A stretch of 64,000 bases of DNA, taken from SZUA-22 sp963751695 (GTDB lineage: Bacteria > Bacteroidota > Ignavibacteria > Ignavibacteriales > Melioribacteraceae). Position numbers and translations under genes: made by a program. The DNA is taken from positions 1 through 64,000 of the forward strand of contig CAVVVP010000005.1 of the NCBI GenBank assembly GCA_963751695.1. The letters are read 5' to 3'. Below, piece after piece: positions 62,547 through 64,000 of this stretch; position 1 is the first letter of the stretch; each line of letters starts with the position of its first letter. The notes beneath the pieces were generated by a model that searched no databases, was not told where the DNA came from, and worked only from the letters and a program-made list of their open reading frames with translations.

Positions 62547-63453
62547 TATATTCTTCAAACAAGCTGGCTTATTATTAAGAGTCCTTCCAATTATCAATGA
62601 ACATAAAGTATTTGCTCTTAAGGGTGGGACTGCAATTAATTTCTTCATAAGAGATCTTCCAAGATTATCTGTTGATATAGATTTAACCTATTTACCTATT
62701 GAAGAAAGAGATGACTCGCTTTCAAATATCACAAGCAATATTAATAGTATTTGTACCTCAATTGAAAAAAGGATAAAAGAAATTGTAATTACTAAAAAAT
62801 TTTTACGGGGTACAGAATTTATTCGAGGTTTAGTCATAAGAAGTAATGATGTTGTTATAAAAATTGAGCCCAATACAGTAATTCGAGGAAGTGTTGATAA
62901 ACTGAGAGAACTTCAGTTGTGTAAAAAAGCGGAAGAACTATTTGAATTAACACTCAAGACTCAATGCTTATCAACCGCTGACCTGTATGGTGGAAAGATA
63001 TGTGCAGCGCTTGATAGACAGCATCCAAGAGATCTGTTTGACATTAAGCTCTTAATTGAAAATGAAGGGATTGATGAGAGTATAATTAGAGTGTTTATTT
63101 TTTATCTAATAAGCCATGATAGACCAATTGTTGAGGTGTTAAACCCAACTTTACTCGACATCGAACAAATATTTGAAAATGAGTTTAGTGGGATGACTAC
63201 TGATGCTGTATCGCTCGATGATTTAATAAGAGTTAGAAGTAAATTGATCGAGATTATCAGAACTCAGTTATCAGATGAACAGAAAGATTTCATTTTATCT
63301 TTTAAGAATAAAAAACCGGAGTGGGATTTATCTGGAATTGAAAACTTGGAGAAATATCCTTCAGTTCAATGGAAACTTATAAACCTTAACCAAATGGAAG
63401 CCAAAAAGCATAAATTTGCTTCTGATAAATTAAAAGAGTATTTAATGTTATAA
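62536..63453 (+). CDS. AbiEii-type nucleotidyltransferase toxin
   Basis: The 305-aa protein has the AbiEii/AbiGii nucleotidyltransferase pattern: ALKGGTAINFFIRDLPRLSVDIDLTYLP at about residues 27-55, where GGTA binds the nucleotide and D-I-D supplies the metal-binding acids. It is followed by KIEPNTVIRG and by LSTADLYGGKICAALDRQHPRDLFDIKLL, the second signature of the family with the RDLFD motif. Known relatives add nucleotides to tRNA acceptor ends or otherwise halt growth. Its start lies inside the end of the antitoxin gene, as in known AbiE operons, giving translational coupling. The hairpin at 63458 ends the operon. Confidence 0.9.
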   Translation: MKDSIFFKQAGLLLRVLPIINEHKVFALKGGTAINFFIRDLPRLSVDIDLTYLPIEERDDSLSNITSNINSICTSIEKRIKEIVITKKFLRGTEFIRGLVIRSNDVVIKIEPNTVIRGSVDKLRELQLCKKAEELFELTLKTQCLSTADLYGGKICAALDRQHPRDLFDIKLLIENEGIDESIIRVFIFYLISHDRPIVEVLNPTLLDIEQIFENEFSGMTTDAVSLDDLIRVRSKLIEIIRTQLSDEQKDFILSFKNKKPEWDLSGIENLEKYPSVQWKLINLNQMEAKKHKFASDKLKEYLML

Positions 63454-63457
63454 TTAT

Positions 63458-63480
63458 GGGAGCACGTTTGTCGTGCTCCC
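63458..63480. terminator. Bidirectional hairpin between convergent genes
   Basis: GGGAGCACG and CGTGCTCCC form a perfect 9-bp GC-rich stem around TTTGT, 5 bases after the toxin stop and 15 bases before the end of the minus-strand gene at 63495. Flanks on the left are AT-rich (TTATAATTAT), so it could serve both genes. Confidence 0.65.
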
Positions 63481-63494
63481 TATTCGGAGCATGG

Positions 63495-64000
63495 CTATTG
63501 AAGCTCAATTGCATATTTTCTCATGCAATTGTAACATGTTTCAAACTCCACTTCCCTATCTTCAATCAATTCTAATCCGCAAAATTGACATATTTCATAC
63601 TCCCCTATTTCATCTTCCCAGAAAATGTTGTTTTGGTTTAGGAAGTTTGTCTCACAGTAGCTGTAGTTGCTGAACCAGTTTCCGCTTTTATCCCAATGAC
63701 CTAAGTCTTCATTTATTAACCAGTATTTTCCAATATGGTTCATGAAAAGCAGTTTAGATCTTCCTATATATCTTGATATAAGATTGGTTACTGCTCGATT
63801 ATTTAGAAAGTTATTTGGTAGCTGCTTTAGTATTTTCTGATTGAATGCGATTGTATCGCTGATTCTAGATTTTTTCTGTAATGGAATATCAATTACTCCG
63901 TTGTGCATGAATGCTAGTTTTTCATTTACTATGAATGGGTGGATGTTGTTTGAATCGATCTTGCCGGATGTGGCAATACGAAAGTGTAGTCCTATGTTTA
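63495..64000 (-). CDS. Class II glutamine-amidotransferase-like protein with zinc motif, partial
   Basis: The frame is open to the right edge, so the true start is outside; an internal ATG at 63908 is not the start. The visible part begins LHFRIATSGKIDSNNIHPFIV and continues LAFMHNGVI...SDT. These are core blocks of the class II (Ntn-type) glutaminase fold (H-R-x-A-T/S-x-G, HPF, HNG, SDT); the N-terminal catalytic cysteine would be further upstream. The C-terminal tail has CQFCGL and CYNCMRK, a two-CxxC zinc ribbon. Such short proteins occur in phages and mobile elements, where their role is unclear. The lack of a synthase domain suggests a stand-alone hydrolase. Confidence 0.7.
   Translation of the reverse strand, partial: NIGLHFRIATSGKIDSNNIHPFIVNEKLAFMHNGVIDIPLQKKSRISDTIAFNQKILKQLPNNFLNNRAVTNLISRYIGRSKLLFMNHIGKYWLINEDLGHWDKSGNWFSNYSYCETNFLNQNNIFWEDEIGEYEICQFCGLELIEDREVEFETCYNCMRKYAIELQ

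Noticed and set aside
1..64000. tRNA, rRNA, CRISPR array, insertion sequence or integrase
   Set aside because: No cloverleaf with TTCRA loop, no regularly spaced repeats, no transposase or integrase frame and no terminal inverted repeats were seen. An attachment site for the 47-61 kb element could not be found by eye.

Overview
The window looks like low-GC chromosome from a Gram-negative bacterium, most likely of the Bacteroidota/Ignavibacteriota side of the tree. The reasons are many secreted outer-membrane beta-barrels (FadL-like, PorT-like, DcaP-like, MetA-degradation-type, Omp85-like), signal peptides of the MKxxK...AQ type, and AT-rich promoters. The taxon is an inference. Nearly every gene up to 58.1 kb is on the minus strand.

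Region 1 (1-47 kb) is an accessory catabolic/envelope region. Its main feature is a family of secreted DUF1254/DUF1214 proteins: seven full-length or nearly full-length copies (7486, 9058, 10795, 13864, 24729, 32133 and 36391) and one C-terminal stub (10633). Interleaved with them are two arylsulfatases (one broken), three DcaP-like porins (one frameshifted), other outer-membrane barrels, CorA, and a run encoding an N-acyl-D-amino-acid deacylase, an amidohydrolase, a G3E GTPase, an MscS channel and a ThrE-type exporter. Three very large MalT-like LuxR regulators (two intact, one decayed) sit in the region. Each intact one is followed by an ~83-aa protein of one uncharacterised family and then by a DUF1254 gene. 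A recurrent promoter motif (core AAAGTGKAAT, often repeated at 22-23 bp) precedes six transcription units and is a candidate operator for these regulators.

Region 2 (47.2-61.3 kb) is more AT-rich and has a different gene content. It holds an Orc1/Cdc6-like AAA+ initiator, an archaeo-eukaryotic-type primase (frameshifted), a TraD/HerA-like DNA-translocating ATPase (split by an in-frame TGA), two large proteins with Lon-protease-like (S16) N-terminal domains, several proteins sharing one uncharacterised helical C-terminal domain, a candidate HTH protein, a polytopic membrane protein with a coiled-coil tail, and small Cys-rich proteins. I read it as an integrated, partly decayed replicon or conjugative-type element with archaeal-style replication genes. 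Nested palindromes upstream of the Orc1/Cdc6 gene are a candidate origin or operator. This is the most novel part of the window.

Region 3 (61.8-64 kb) has an AbiEi/AbiEii-type toxin-antitoxin pair, a bidirectional terminator-like hairpin, and the C-terminal part of a class II glutamine-amidotransferase-like protein running off the right edge.

About ten genes are broken by frameshifts or stop codons, while long genes beside them (2.7 kb) are intact. Two of the breaks are in-frame TGA codons, and there are several short remnants of neighbouring gene families. This favours real gene decay, although some single-base shifts could be consensus errors. I saw no rRNA, tRNA, CRISPR array or insertion sequence.
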